From the NCBI GenBank assembly GCA_963966185.1, contig CAWZYM010000369.1:943501-1007500 (forward strand): 64,000 nt of DNA. The letters are read 5' to 3'. Under the pieces are notes generated by a model, which worked only from the letters and a program-made list of their open reading frames with translations, searched no databases and was not told the origin of the DNA. This stretch comes from Rhabditoides inermis (Eukaryota > Nematoda > Chromadorea > Rhabditida > Rhabditidae). Below are positions 1 to 12,990 of this stretch, one piece after another (positions within the stretch are counted from its first letter, which is position 1; every line of letters begins with the position of its first letter). The position numbers were made by a program, and so were the translations under genes.

Positions 1-279
1 ATATATATATATATATACATGTTTCTCGCAATCATGATATGGACGCTATTTTTTTATACATTTTTTTTTGTTGATAGTGTGGTACATAGAAGAGTGTTAG
101 AAGTCTGTCGATCATATGATATGACATTATTGGAAAACACATGACGTTTTCTGAAAACCGTTTTCTCCGGGAAATCTTGTTGGGTGGGGTGTCGGAGTAA
201 ACTTCATTTATAGTTAGCAAATTGACTCAATTTTTAAATTTCCTAATACTACGGTGCCAATAAGTGTCTGAGCCCGTGG
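1..279. other. 3' flank of DUF229 copy 1
   Basis: The window opens in a TA microsatellite (about 1-18). The rest is the downstream flank of DUF229 copy 1 and is the reverse complement of the flanks after copies 2, 3 and 4 (about 20895-21155, 37466-37726, 53481-53690). No coding signal is seen here; the small open frames are intergenic. Confidence 0.6.
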
Positions 280-3200
280 TCAGAGAGAGGCAAACCAAAC
301 GAGGAAAAGAAGGAACATCGAGGAGTATGTGTATGTGGCTGACTGCTGGACGACTGAGCTGGGAGTAGGCGATGGAGAGGTCTCCGGTTGGATACACACG
401 CAGAACTGCATTTCCTCTGCGCCCCATATACACATCGAACGACGGCCGAATCTGAAATGGAGAAGTGCAGAGAGAAATGGAGAGAAAGTGGGTTGGAGGA
501 GGGAGAAATGTACATACACATCGTGTCTTGCCACATCGTGCACATTGAACTGCCCATCATCTAACGTCACGAACGCTAAATGATATTGTTTTTGTTTGCA
601 GCTCATAATGGCACTGTACCTTCATAGTAGATATCAGGTTTCCCTTTCAGCCAGACATGAAAGTGCGAACTAGTCGAAGGAGAGGAAACAACTGCAAATA
701 AAGTACAAAACGTGTTGGTTTTTTCTTTTTCCCTCACAAATTCGATTCTTCACGTTTATCATCGACATGTCATCAACTTTCGGCTGCGTCGCGTTGTGGC
801 AAAGATCCTAAATCAATAGTATTTAAAACAAAACAAAAATCACACGGTGACAATAACTGACAGAAAGACGCGTTCCTTTGTAGTACGAGTTAGCAAGAAT
901 ATTGTTGATGTGGGTAAAGACTGCTTCTCCAATACCTGAACAAACTACACAATTAGTTTTCATTTAAATCATCGTAACCTGGTGTAAGTGCGTTATAAGG
1001 CGGCAAAGTGTGGTTCACTTTCTCCTCCGAAACAGCTCTCGTCATGCAGAACGTCGGAGTAATTTGAATATCGTCGCACGAGCGATCGGGCACTTTTTGA
1101 AATAAAGAAATTCCTAAAGTATGTCAACAAATCTACATGAGATATGAGATGCGACCACCTCGTTTCACTGGCGCGACTTCGGGCCGCTCTCGGAAATCCC
1201 CCCTCGATATATCCGCCAACATCTCATAGAAATCGAAGTGAGACAAAAACTTCTCCGCGTTGTACAGCAAGTTTTCGCTGAAATGACGCTGTTACGACGG
1301 ACAGAGGGGGCAAGGGAGGTAGTGACCGTAGATGGGGATACTTGTCGTTCACCAAATCGGGCACGCGGATGGCGGCGAGCGGGAGGAGCTCCTCGATCAG
1401 TCCCACTTTCTGGAGAACAAACACAAATGAGCAGACACACATCACAAGGTCATCTATATAGCATAATGATCGCATTAGATTTTGTTCAAGGAACGTACAC
1501 TATGAATATCTAACACTGTGAATTTCAAAGTTCAGTTAACACCGGAATGTGAAAATGATATGAAATTTATGCATTTTGTCTATTCAACTACATATGTGTC
1601 GAAGATACCTAAAAGTTGCTGAAAAATGTGATGCATTGAACATTGGTACATTACAACATTACTAAATCCTTACTCTCTGTTTATGCCGTTGTGGTCAGTT
1701 GTTAGCAAACACGACAGAATATTCTCATATTTCATAATTTGCTTCCACAGTCCGGTATGCGCAGGTTTGTGTTAGTATTTGTAAACGTTTTATGCATGTG
1801 CTTTTGTTGCATTGGGTTAAGACAAAGTTTATAATTTACGCAAGTACTTTAAAAAGAAAGTATATGCTTCTGTTCAATTTCATAGAAATTTGCATATGTG
1901 CAGCGTTATGACTATTCCTAGGATTGGATCTGGATTATAACAAAAACTCATATATCTATCTCCTTCTGTTCTCTCTCTCCCTCTGTTCCTTTTCTCTCTC
2001 TTCTCTATTTCTCCCTGTTCTTTCTCTTTCACTCCTCTCTTTCATCACAACGTGTTCACGGATCGCCGTTACTTTTCACAAAACGTTTTTGCAACGTATG
2101 TTCTCACTACCAGTCGGTGTCGCGCCCACTGCGCACTTCCTGATTATAGTTGACGAAATCAGAACAATGTAAACCCGGCGCGCATTTGACGCTGGCGGTG
2201 GCAAGGCGGACTACACACAAAGTCCAAAATGAGAAAAGTAGTGACGGGAAGGAAGGAAGTACACGAAACACGCTGGCCTTTCGCCTAGTGCGCACGCGGG
2301 AACGCGCATAACTTCTTTCACAGAAGAGATACAAAGATGCCGTCGACCAGTACTCTGGCCTACGGAACGGTGCGAATCTAACTAACATAGTTGGGATGAG
2401 TTCACATCGCTGATAACATGACCTTTGGATAACGCTACTTTAAAATTCTGGCGCGAGCTCTATCCTAAGCCAAAAAAGAGGGCGCTGCGCTTTCTTATTA
2501 CCATGTACTCACCGTTGTTTTCCTGGGATCGAAGCGATTGCTGTGGTCTGACATAACAATCACAAACGTGTCGTTGAAGAGATGGCGGTTCTCTGTGAGC
2601 ACCTGAATATAGTATATACATACATCACCCACTAGCAAAACGAGTCGAAACTATTGATATGATATCTTTTAAAAGTACTTCCGTAAAAGTGTTGTTTGTG
2701 TTAACTTGATTCGAAAAAAGCGCATGCATATATTATTAATTTTTGAAAAATCAAATCGTAAACAATTGAACATGAAAACTAACACAAACTTGCTCTCGCA
2801 GACATGAGCGCTCTGCGAGCCTGCGGGACTCGAACATGCTAGTGTACCACTCAGACGACGGCGAGCCTACCTGACTGAGTATGTCGTCTCCGTGTCCCGC
2901 CATGTCCTCGCGTCCCGGACCATGCGTCAGCGTCGTCACCCAGGTGGACGAGAAGCGGCGCAGGTGGCGGTAGGTCGAGTGGAATCTGAAGACACAGCCA
3001 GCATGGACGGGCGCGGGTCGGCGCGCAACGCACCGCATCGTGTATCGCCACTGCTCCTCGAACACGCGCCGCCCGCCCACCAGACACATGAGTGTGTCGC
3101 ACGGGTTGCCGTCGTGGTAGGGCCTGCCTGGAACTGCACGGGTGCGCGGTGCGCAGTCGCTCACCTGGTGTAGTGGCCAAAGTGCGGAATGCCGGGCTTG

Positions 3201-5665
3201 TAGTGGCTGAAGGGGTCGGCATGCGCGCAGTCCGTGTCCCACGACACCACCGCCCCGTGTCGCTCAAACAGCTTGAACGCAAAGTCGACGCCAGATATAT
3301 TACGTGGCGGCTCACGCGACATGTTCTGCAACATCTTTGCAGTTACATAAGTACATATACGATCAAGGCGCGCTTGTTTGTCGGAGCTCACCTTGTACAC
3401 GTACGAGCGCATCCCGCCGTACATCGCCCACGCGTTGGGCTTGGAATTCATACCCACCTGAAATCAAGACGAAACCGTCGCAGAAACCTAGCGAACAGAA
3501 AGTGCGCCGTCTGGATCTCAACAGAGACGCAAGGGAGAGCGAGAGAGGCTGCTAGGAAACAAAGTGATGTTGCGGGCCCTGCCTTTGAGTACTTGTTCAT
3601 GAAGACGAAGCGATTCAACTCGAGAAAGTCGATTGTGTGGGGCATTTGTCGGCGGGCGGCCGACGCCGACAGCGAATCGAGGACGAAGACGAGCACCGAC
3701 GGCAGGTCGGCCGACGACGGCGCGCTAAACAAAAGCTAAGCCGGCACGCGTTCTGCTCACCGATCGGCGACGTCTCTCGGCGCGACGCCCAGGAACTTGG
3801 TGGAGACGTTGACGCTGGCATCGGCGTCCAACTCACAGCCCACCTCTGTCACATCGCTCTGCACCGCCGTAGCTGCTGCAACACTCGCGCACACCTTTAC
3901 GTTTTATATGTCATCATGATTATGTTGTCATATATACAGAAATAACGATTTCGAATAAAGTCAATAATCAATCAACCAATCGTTTGATTGATGGATTGAT
4001 TGACTTTATCCGCGTACTCGAGTGTGTGAGCGGCTGCCAGCTGCCGGGGGTCGTGTCCACCTTGCCGTTCTTGTTGACGCTAATCGGATTCGATCGATAG
4101 CGACACGTGTAGGCGGAGTCGTGCTGCGTTAACATGCCAGCGGACAAGTTGAATGCGACCGGGAACGGCTGCAAAGTGTGTGTACAGACATAGTTTGGGG
4201 AGATGGCTGAGCTACGTACCTGTTCCGAGGAGCAGTCGATGGACATAGTGTGCGGTTGGCGGAACTCGGCAAGTGTCGGGTCGTGGGGATCGGGCGTCTC
4301 GAAGTGGACAGTTTCCGAGAGCATCACACTGCAACTCTGCATTATCTCTTAAACGCGTTACCACAGTTCGACGAATTTCACTGATCAGACATCAGAACTA
4401 GGCGAAACTGTTTGCATGTAGCGGGACTCGAACCAGCATAGGTTGATCTATGAAGCGTGAGCGTTTCCACAACACTACAACGACATGTGCTGTCAGATTA
4501 ATAATATCGACGAAATGTGCACACAGCTTTCCGATAAGCAATTTGGCGGGATGTATGAAGTCGCCTTATTAAAGAAGAACTCCGGGAAAAGAGTCATTCG
4601 CCCAAATAATTAGCGCGCCCGGAACCAGATTTTGGCGGGAAACCGCGTATACGGCAGCGGCGGGCACCGGAGTGAGGCTCCGCCCTCGTCCAGTTAGGTT
4701 ATTTGGACAAAGAAATCGTAATAAATAATTCAAAAACGCAACTTTTTGAAGCCTCTCGGAAACTTTATTGCCAGAATCGTGTTCCGAAGTATAATTTTGC
4801 CCCTATTGACCGGCATTCCTATTTTCCCCGGAGCTCTTCTTTAAGCTTCGCACGCGCATATTTTGGTAAGTGTGTAGGTAATGAGAAAACGACGTTATTT
4901 TGCGTTTGCTTTATTTGTTTCGTGTTTACATAGGTCAAGCAATAAATCAAATTTAAAAGCTAATCGCCACTGTGCTTTTAAAAGTTCTTGCGTAAAGAAA
5001 GTCAGTTTGTCTTTTTCAACCCAGTTCAAGAAAGCGCATGCACAAACTCTACTTTCACGCCCGTCCTTTCTAAACAAAATAACGCTTTGTAACGATACTT
5101 ATATCTGTCTTATCGATCGCCGCAGCGTAAGCGCATTTGTCTTTTTCTCTTCGCTTTTTGCCAACAGCACGCACTCTCGCGCTCTTTCTCGCACCCCCGC
5201 GGTCCGACAGCAGCAGAGGGAGAGCTTGCAGCTAGAGTGACGATAAACGATACCCACTCACCCACACTGGCTTCTCGATTCCTGGGCGCGCGCTATCGCT
5301 CATAACTTCTTTCGGAGCAAATATAAAAAACATTCCACCGACCAATGATCTGGGATCTGGCCTACGGAACTGTGCGAATTTAACTCACATAAATTTGATA
5401 AGTTCACATAGTTGCTAATATGATCTTTAGTAATCGCTTTTTGAAAATTTTGGCGCGAGCCGTACACTAATAATCCAAAAGAGAGGGCGCTGCATGCTCT
5501 CTAATTCGCCATCGCCCGACGCACTCACTCGAACAGCGATAGTTGGCTGGTGTTTGCGGGTGGTTGTCCGGCAAGGCTGGAGCTGCGGTCGGGCAGCTCC
5601 ACGTGTTCGAGCAGCACGAAGACGGTCGTCGCGCACACCAGCGCGCCGAACACACGCGCGTTCAT
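280..5665 (-). CDS. DUF229 family protein, copy 1 (18 exons, frame break in exon 14)
   Basis: Member of the DUF229 family, a single-pass protein with an alkaline-phosphatase/sulfatase-like fold and no known substrate. Exons by homology with copy 4 and splice sites: 5665-5529, 4328-4220, 4168-4018, 3875-3761, 3724-3583, 3457-3392, 3325-3165, 3123-3034, 2985-2871, 2602-2513, 1409-1327, 1277-1159, 1113-979, 935-846, 807-738, 691-620, 575-518, 451-280. The start is the ATG of MNARVFGALVCATTVFVLL, a hydrophobic N-terminal anchor or signal. Seen motifs are VLVFVLDSLS, KVGMNSKPNAW across a splice, VIVMSDHSNRF and KVGLIEELLPL, all typical of the family. Exon 14 carries one extra base relative to copy 4; used as read it gives an early stop. 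An in-phase alternative donor (exon end at 862) would rescue the frame. Intron 1 carries a private 268-bp TTAA transposon. Intron 5 starts with GC, not GT. Confidence 0.8.
1743..1885. repeat. Dispersed ~110-bp repeat in intron 10 of copy 1
   Basis: Starts near a Cys-Ala-Gly-Phe-like spurious frame with the motif GTTTGTGTTAGTATTTGTAA followed by a GCTTTTGTTGCATTGGG stretch and a TTACGCAAGTACTTT stretch. The same block recurs near 19063, 35634 and 53942, inverted at 53761, and in diverged form in intron 9 and intron 1 of every DUF229 copy. No coding function is seen. Confidence 0.5.
1905..2512 (-). repeat. Dispersed repeat with CT tract and terminal hairpin, copy 1 intron 10
   Basis: About 600 bp shared with intron 10 of the other three DUF229 copies and, in reverse, with 54090-54880. 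It contains a CT-rich tract (1972-2045) and ends next to exon 10 in a short hairpin related to GAGAGGGCGC/GCGCCCTCTC. A shorter relative lies in intron 1 of every copy. Likely a non-autonomous mobile element, but its class is unknown. Confidence 0.45.
4414..4485 (-). repeat. tRNA-derived sequence (SINE-like), copy 1 intron 1
   Basis: A 72-nt stretch with a perfect B box (GGTTCGAGTCC) and an A-box-like GTAGTGTTGTGG. Part of an acceptor stem can pair, but the arms do not fold into a full cloverleaf. It sits at the same place in intron 1 of all four DUF229 copies, so it was there before the gene multiplied. More likely a tRNA-derived SINE head or tRNA pseudogene than a working tRNA. Confidence 0.45.
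4573..4840. mobile_element. 268-bp MITE with TTAA target duplication
   Basis: Inserted in intron 1 of copy 1. It begins AGAAGAACTCCGGGAAAAG and ends with the imperfect reverse complement (TTTTCCCCGGAGCTCTTCT). TTAA lies on both sides (4569-4572 and 4841-4844). Copies 2, 3 and 4 have the empty site (TTAA or TCAA once), which proves insertion. No coding capacity. A TTAA duplication is the hallmark of the piggyBac superfamily, although the termini are not classic piggyBac ends. Confidence 0.8.
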
Positions 5666-6338
5666 CGGCGAGTCGGAGGACGCGTGTCGTGTGTGGCGAT
5701 CGAGCTAGCCGCTCACTGAGATCTGTGGTGAGCGGATCTGTGTCAGATCTGTGGGAAACCTGTACAAGATCTGTATCTGTGTGGTGGCGGCTTGAAATGA
5801 GTTTCTAATCTTCGCACGAGATGAGGTTGTTAGTAATGCAATTGAGATAAACGTATGGGACACATATTATTCAAATTAATGCGATACCTTTACAATACAC
5901 TTGGACCGGAGGAAGCAGGCACATCAGAATCGCAATGTACTACTGCCTAAGGAAAGATAGATCCACTAACATACCAGACTATTCAACCAGATGCCACTGT
6001 TTTATAGAACTGGCATCTGCTTAGACTATTGTCTCTCACAGAAACATGTACTCAGCCTATTGGTACTGTCGTACGAGAAGACGTTCAACCAAGTATCGTA
6101 TCGAACAAGCTCACTCGTGCAATTGCAGCTGTGGCTATAAATGGATTGCTCATACATTTGTTGCTATCGCATCATAATAGTATGGGCAATAATAAATAAA
6201 TCAATACACTAAGCATTTACGGAGTTTACTACCACCACTCTACAACACATACAACATTCACTGTGATGACTCACTGTGATTCAACGTTTGTTCTTTTGGC
6301 ATTCACAATTCACTAATGTGAGAGATTTCTGAGAACTG
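5666..6338 (-). promoter_or_regulatory. Conserved 5' flank of DUF229 copy 1
   Basis: This 670-bp upstream region is nearly identical, in reverse, to 30458-31130 upstream of copy 3, and more diverged from 14015-14564 (copy 2) and 47673-48023 (copy 4). Its conservation next to the start codon suggests that it carries the promoter and 5' UTR, but no TATA box or initiator can be named with confidence. Confidence 0.4.
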
Positions 6339-6504
6339 CTCATTTGACATTGCTCGGTGCAAGCGATCATTCGACACTAGTTTGCCGGCCCGTGAGGGGG
6401 CGTGGCCGTAGAGTGCAACCCCGCATACAGCCAGCTCCAGTATATTCTAATTTCACTCGCGCGGTTTCTAGAAAGTAGAAAGGTAATTTGATCACATCTG
6501 AGTG

Positions 6505-6945
6505 AGATTAGACAGGGAGAGAGATAGATAGAGAGAGAAAGAGAGAGGAAGAAGAGAAGGAAAAAGAGAAAGAGAAAGAAAATATGAAAGAAAAATTAAA
6601 AGAAAATCAGAAGAGAAAGAGGCAAAGAGGGCGACATAGATATGTATAAAGGGAGAGAGGAGGTAAAATAGACAGAACTGTTTCTGGAAAATCGCAGATA
6701 TGACTTGATATTAGAAAAGTAGAAAAAAGGTAACAAGGAAATGCAGTGACTGTAGAGAAATAGACGAGAGAAAAACAGGAAAAGAGAAAGAGAGAAAGAG
6801 AGAAAAAAAGAAAGAGAGAAAGAGAGAAAGAGAGAAAGGGAGAAAGAGAGAAAGAGAGAAAGAGAGAAAGAGAGAAAGAGAGAGAAGAGAGAGATATAGA
6901 AAGAGAGGAGGAGGAGAGAAAGAGAAAAAAAGAGGAAATGGGAGA
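6505..6945. repeat. GA-rich low-complexity tract
   Basis: About 440 bp of GAGA/GAAAGA microsatellite-like sequence just beyond the upstream end of the copy 1 flank. The long hydrophobic Ser/Leu/Phe frames on the minus strand are translations of this repeat, not proteins. Confidence 0.9.
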
Positions 6946-7165
6946 GGGGTCCTCCGTGAACCCTGAACACTCGCAGCCGCGCCTACCCGTCGCCAGATCG
7001 TGTCCTTCTGGGAACACGTCATCTCCTCACAGGTATCCGCCACGTGCGTTTTCAGGTTTGTTATTTTTACTTTCGGATTTTTGATAGGGATCAAATCAAC
7101 GGCTAGGAAGCTCCCCCCATTTGACACTTTTGGCGACACCGCGGGATACCGCCAGCTCGCCGAAA

Positions 7166-7297
7166 GTTACAGTTCGCAGATCGCTACAGTTCACGGAAAA
7201 GAGTCTCGTTTCCGGTCTTCCAAATGTTACAGTTCGCAGATAGGGGAGTTCCCGCAGAGAAACCCAATATTTTCTCTGAAATGTTACAGTTCGCAGA
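7166..7297. repeat. Triplicated short motif, putative left end of MULE element
   Basis: AATGTTACAGTTCGCAGA or a close match occurs three times (ending 7180, 7240 and 7297). A reverse-complement match with one difference lies at 12992-13009, on the other side of the transposase gene. The pair may be the terminal or subterminal inverted repeats of the MULE. No flanking target duplication was found. Confidence 0.45.
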
Positions 7298-7628
7298 CCA
7301 TTACATCTCACGCATTAACTTTTAGTGAATCCCATTAATATGTACCCATTGAAATTAATAGAACTGAGATATATATATAACAACAGTTTATCAAATAATC
7401 TACTATAAACTACATACTTTTCCTATAACCATACAAATACATATAAATTAATCTGTACAAAACAATAACAAAACAATAACAACAAATTCAATATAAATAG
7501 ACAAGCATGGTATGAAACGGAAAATTAAATATAATGATGACATGATAATCCGTAGTTACAATCGACCGTAATTACGATAATTATTATTAAGAAACATATA
7601 ATAACCTATATAAACAGCATATAATAAT

Positions 7629-10600
7629 CTACTGATAGCTGCGTGCGTAGGTCGAGTAGGGGTTATACAAATACGCACCTCCGGCAGCCAGCGAGTTATC
7701 CCCTGATTCTTCATCGTTCTCACCAAATAGTTCCTCGTAGTTCGCTGCACGCAGTGTCGTGTAGGTACGATGCGTCATCTAAAACACTTTTCATAGATAT
7801 GAAACGAAAAGTCTTTACAGTAACTCTCCCTTTTACAGTACTCACCGAGTTCTCTCCCGTCGTTGTATGGTGACCATCTCCCACGTATCCTGCCTGACAG
7901 TATATGTCGACGCTTTCGATTCTCAGCGTCATCGACCCGTCACAACAACACTCTAAAGTACACACATGATCACCATAAGATGTATAACCCCCCTCCTCCA
8001 CTACCGTATACCTAACAAAATGTCCGACTCACCGCGAACTGGGGTTCTCCATCGATCTCTCCTCTCTGCCCTTCTCCTATCACTCGTCCACGCTGCTGGG
8101 CCTCTGCTGCCACGCGCCCATCTCCCGCCACATCAACAGGCTAAAACCGAAATGAAAGAAGAAGAATCCCGCCAAAGTAATTAACGTTTTTTTTTTCGTT
8201 CACCTTCTTCATCTTGTTGCGAGCACTGGGTAGAGGCAAGTGCGCTTCGCTGAGTGAACAAAGAGTGAGAGCTTTCGTGATAGGCGAGTCTTGGTTTGTC
8301 TCTTGCAGATAGCTCCGCACGTGCCCCGCAGACACTACACACTCTCTCTGAACAATTCAATGATAACAAAACTCGAATTGAAATGAAGATTTTTAGTAAA
8401 CACATGAGTACCTTCTTCTCCGGAGTTGCCAGTTTTGGATTGATGGCGGCCATGTCTTCACTTCCTTCTTGATCTTCGAATTGACGCACCATTTTCGCGA
8501 GAAATGTAGACGGACTAGAGTGAAGTCCATAGATCTCCTACAAACATGTTCATTACAAGATTTATTCGAGAAATATAAAAAAGGTTGTGTAATGGTAACT
8601 CTATACAGAACACACCTTCAGACGGCGATGATATGATTTGATAGCGTTGGTAGTCAGAGTGCCTGACGAAACAACCTCCTCGAACTGTGTCCAGTCCTTC
8701 CATCCAACACGAGCTTCCTCTCCATAGTAGTTGGTCAACAGATACAAATGGAAACCTGAATAAAAATACATGAAATAGGTAACCAAATTAATGCAACTCA
8801 CGCTCTAGCTTGGGCTGCTTTGTGACATACGTGTCGTAGACTTGACAGACCGCAGAGAGAACGTTGTCTTTCTTCATAAACAGAATACCCTTCATGGCTC
8901 TTCTGTAGTTGCACGCAGTTTGCGACATACGTGTTTGGGCATCTAAATTTGGTTCAAATGTAGTGAATTACTACATATATAATTTATAGTCTATAACCGG
9001 TAGCGAATATATTTCGTTTGCATTCAGCTCACATTTTCTCTTCCAAAACATTTTGTTGATCAATAATTCTATAGTACCCTGAAGAGAAGAAAGCCAAAGA
9101 ATATACCTGTTAGCTTCTCCCAATTCCTTCTGAAGTTCATCTTTAGATGAAAATAGCAGAGGTGGACTCGCACCGAAGGCCAAAAATACCTGGCTGCGTT
9201 GAGGAAGGCAGCTTCCTGATCTGAAAATATTATATTTATTTAAAACCAATTTATAGAAAAATATTCATTGTACTTTGTACTCACCACTGTATAGCTTTTC
9301 TGGTCCTTTCCATCCGCGACCAAACACTGCTTCCAGAACAGCACATAGCGTGACGTACGCAGTCTTCGAATGGGAACGCATCCACACCACTACACCCTCG
9401 ACAAACCGTCCATATTGATCCTGATAGTTCTCACGTATTCTTACAATGGTAATGCAATAAATATCACTAACGTGAAAGCCGATACGATAACACTGTTCAT
9501 AGGATGACGGGCAAGTGGCATACGTGCCATCCACTATCCACACTCTGCCTTGTGCCAGTCTCCACAATGAGCGTTCAGATCCAAAGACAACAATTTGTTT
9601 TCGCACATCTGGATCGTCAGTACCGCAGAACACAACCATCTCCTTCCCTAAAAGTTATATTTCAAATCGAAGTATACCAAAAAGAGAAATACCTACCTTT
9701 TTCAACAGCTATGTCCGATACGAGTCCGCTGTTGACTAGTCTGGCACTCTCATCCGACCCTCGTGACGCTCGTAGGATACTATGACAAAACGTTTCACTA
9801 CTTCAAATCATGACCTACCGTTGCCAAAGAGTTGCCTTCTTTCTCGCAGACAGGCCAGAACTCGAAGGAGTGAGCTCGTTGACATAGCGCTGCACTTTGT
9901 CTCCCGGCCTTCCACGGGAGTTGTTGCACATACGCATGGTCGCCGCTCTTTCCTGAAACAATCGTAAGCATATAAATGCATCAGTATACAGTGAGTTTCG
10001 AATTGTCATTAATTCATTATGCACAAGCACATACTTGATGAGCGCGTTGGATACAGTATCCGTGAACTTAAAATTGAAAATAACTCTTTTCAAACATCAT
10101 GAAATTGCACAAAAATTTGATATGATGCTCTTGGATGGGTTTCCTACAAATCTCGGAGAGCAGATTTAGCAAATTGTTTATCATAGAAGATCCAATATAT
10201 CTCTAAATATCGCTAATTATCGCTAAGGAATCGCTAAATAACTACACAGTCGCTTCATGGAAACGGCTAAAACTTCGTAAGTAGGTGGTTTTTTATACCC
10301 ACTACAATACCGGCAAGCACATTTTCCAACTTTACAAAGCAATCCTGGAAATGAGGCGCATTTGCATAATCTTCTCATAGGTCTGCGTTATTTCTTCGGG
10401 CAGAGAAACAACGTCTACCGCGAAAACGGGGGACCCATTATATGATTACGAATAAAACTCACCAATATCGAAACCGTGTCCATCTCACAATCATGCCTGC
10501 CTTCTTCCTTGAACGTCTCCGCGGCACCAGATCCCAATTTGGCGAATTCCTCATAGGAAATTGATGCCTTTGCAGAGCAACCCCGCACGTGACAATCAAA

Positions 10601-12423
10601 CCGAATGTATTCGCTCGATCTTAAATACATGCTACGTTTCTTTAAAACAACAAATTCTGACTGCTTGTTCTTGGTCTGAAGAACGTAGTCGTATCCGCGA
10701 TACACCAGGTGAGGATGACCTCTCGTCGAGGTAATGCTGCAACATTTTCTAATAGCGCACAAAGGTAGACGAAGACCAATGTTAATTAAGAAATATTTTT
10801 GTCGACAATAGAAAATGTTTTGTATCAATGATCGAATACCTATCACCCCTGTAACAACCCTCGAAAATCAGTGTCACCAACTGTGAGAAGACGTTGTTGA
10901 GGGTGATGTCATAGATGGGCAGCGCGCTTATTAGACTGAGAAGATGCTCTCGGTGAGGTATTTTTGATGAGAAGGTCTTCACGGTCACCTATAAAGAAAA
11001 AAGAAATAACGTAAAGTTCATTACATGACATAAATTTTAGTACCTCTTTCCTTCCTGTATGACAATGCGCTGTCGTTGGTTGGACTGCATGATCTTCGTT
11101 ACACGCTTCATCATCATCGTCACGAGCAATCGAGTCGTCTCCATCGCAGTCAGATAGCATCACAGGCACTACTTTATCAAAACTGCGAGCAATGTGCTCA
11201 ACGATCTTCTCCTTGGTCACCTGCAATACACGGTATAAAACAATGAAGTTCCCGTCATTTCTTCAGTTAAAATATCACCTATTATTCTTAATAATAACAG
11301 TAATGAACCCTTGTTCTACTTTGTATTGCTCTGACAATGTGTAGAGAAAGTTTTCCTCTTTGATAGAGTTTTGTGTGGACAATCGACTTTTATCAGTAAT
11401 CGTACCTTGGACACAGTGCCTGGCTGGAACCTGAACGGCGCAACGACGCTTGATCAGGAACCTCGATTTGGATAAATTCGATGACGGATTAGGCGTAGAT
11501 GGCGGAGTCGGCGGTAGAACAATCGATAAGGCTCGTCGTTTTCTAGACTGCTTCGGTATCTTCGAGATCGGCGGCGGGGAGGCGGATGACGACGCCTCCT
11601 GCAACACACGATGCACAATCGATATCAATGCTACCCACACGAAATCATAAAGAACGATGTAATTGTATAATAATCACACACCTGCGCCGAGTTCGTCGGG
11701 AAGTTGCGCGTGTGACTCAGACCGTCCACGCCCAGCACGTGCTCCTCAGTAGACGCTGAAAGCGGCCCTTGACGAGAGATCGGCGGCGAAGAGGCGGATG
11801 AGAACGCCACCTACAACACACGATACAACACGTCACCTACAACCTACAACACAATCGATATCAATGCTACCCACACGAAATCAGAAACAATGATGTAATT
11901 GTATGATAATCACACACTTTTAAGTCATTTGCTCTGCTCAAAATGCGGGTCACATTTGATTTAACATCTTGAAGCATCTTGGCCTTCAAGTATGAACATT
12001 ACCAAAATAATGTGACACTTTCTTACGTCTTCCTTCTTAGGTCTTCCTCTTTTCCGGCCCGTGCAGATGAGAACCTTCCTTTTTTTCAGGCACGGTTCCC
12101 AAACAATTAAGGTTTCTTAAAAACAAAGTTCATAGAACTAACCTCTGTTTCGACATCACCACCACAATGCCTTTCCTCTCCTACCAGAACCTGGCGTTCT
12201 TTTCGTCGAACTCCCTTCTTCTTGGCCTTCTTGAGCACCGCCGCCTTCTCACCGGCAATTTGTCGCTGTAATAACAATAAAAAGCAAACTGAGTTGTAAT
12301 CAGTATTACCAAAACAAAAGAGTGTACCTTTGATACGTGAGGGAGTTGAGGAGGTGTCTTCACTTGACCTGCTATTCGAGCAGACTTTCTGGTTTGCGTA
12401 CAACCCCGAGTTCGAGGCGCCAT
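7629..12423 (-). CDS. Mutator-like (MULE) transposase with AT-hook and FLYWCH-like domain, 19 exons
   Basis: Inferred cut-and-paste DNA transposase. Exons: 12423-12328, 12265-12143, 12074-12027, 11810-11682, 11598-11320 (end uncertain, 11406 possible), 11220-11044, 10988-10840, 10736-10463, 9952-9819, 9779-9697, 9647-9285, 9220-9107, 8942-8802, 8755-8616, 8537-8412, 8347-8204, 8140-8033, 7995-7846, 7778-7629. All phases fit and sum to 975 codons plus stop. In order: basic N-terminus (MAPRTRGC), an AT-hook (GRKRGRPKK), Ser/Pro-rich linker, a FLYWCH-type WRKY-like zinc domain (GYDYVLQTKNK ... CHVRGC ... HDC), then the MULE core: VWIVDGTYATCP with the first catalytic Asp (about residue 537), DQEAAF with the second, CYFHLK as the C-x2-H signature, and TLTTNAIKSYH near the end. 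A 51-nt segment inside the 9647-9285 exon could also be an intron. The unbroken frame suggests recent activity or domestication. Exons 11810 and 11598 begin alike (SSASSPPIS, SSASPPPIS), pointing to an internal duplication. Confidence 0.75.
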
Positions 12424-12888
12424 CGCCTAAGCAGGTATATGTCACTATTAAAATAGGCATGAAATACATAAATTATGCAGAAATGCGAAATAACAAATAC
12501 TAAAAAAATTGTGCAAGTTTGTGTATTCATCATACATAAATGAAAACACAACGAAACACGATAAAACATAACGGTTATGAAATGTTTTTTAAAATTGAGT
12601 TTACTTTTTAAAATATCTTGAAAAAAATCCATACGATTCAATTAATAAACAATTTTAAGAAAAATACATCAAAACATAATTTTTGGGAATTTCTAATTTC
12701 ATTATTAATTAAAATAACTTTTTTTGTGTTATACCAATTACAGAAACTTCAGTAACCATCAAACGAAATTATCACGGCCAATCAGATCGTGTTCCAAGCT
12801 GCAAGAATATATCATATTTCATGGGGCTCCGATTACATTCACTGATCATAAGTTTTTAATGTAGATCAAAAAAGAAGATCAAAAAAAA

Positions 12889-12907
12889 TATATATATATA
12901 TGTAGAT

Positions 12908-12988
<81 letters not shown>
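12889..12988. repeat. AT microsatellite
   Basis: About 80 bp of uninterrupted AT dinucleotides with a short interrupted leader. It directly abuts the inverted motif at 12992-13009 that may mark the right end of the MULE. Confidence 0.95.

Positions 12989-12990
<2 letters not shown>

Noticed and set aside
6596..7139. Long Ser/Leu/Phe-rich minus-strand open frames that look like membrane proteins
   Set aside because: They are translations of the GA microsatellite in three overlapping frames, with no start context or domain.
9060..9090. Small extra exon of the MULE between 9107 and 8942
   Set aside because: Including it puts the next exon into a frame without the MULE motifs; skipping it gives a continuous frame.
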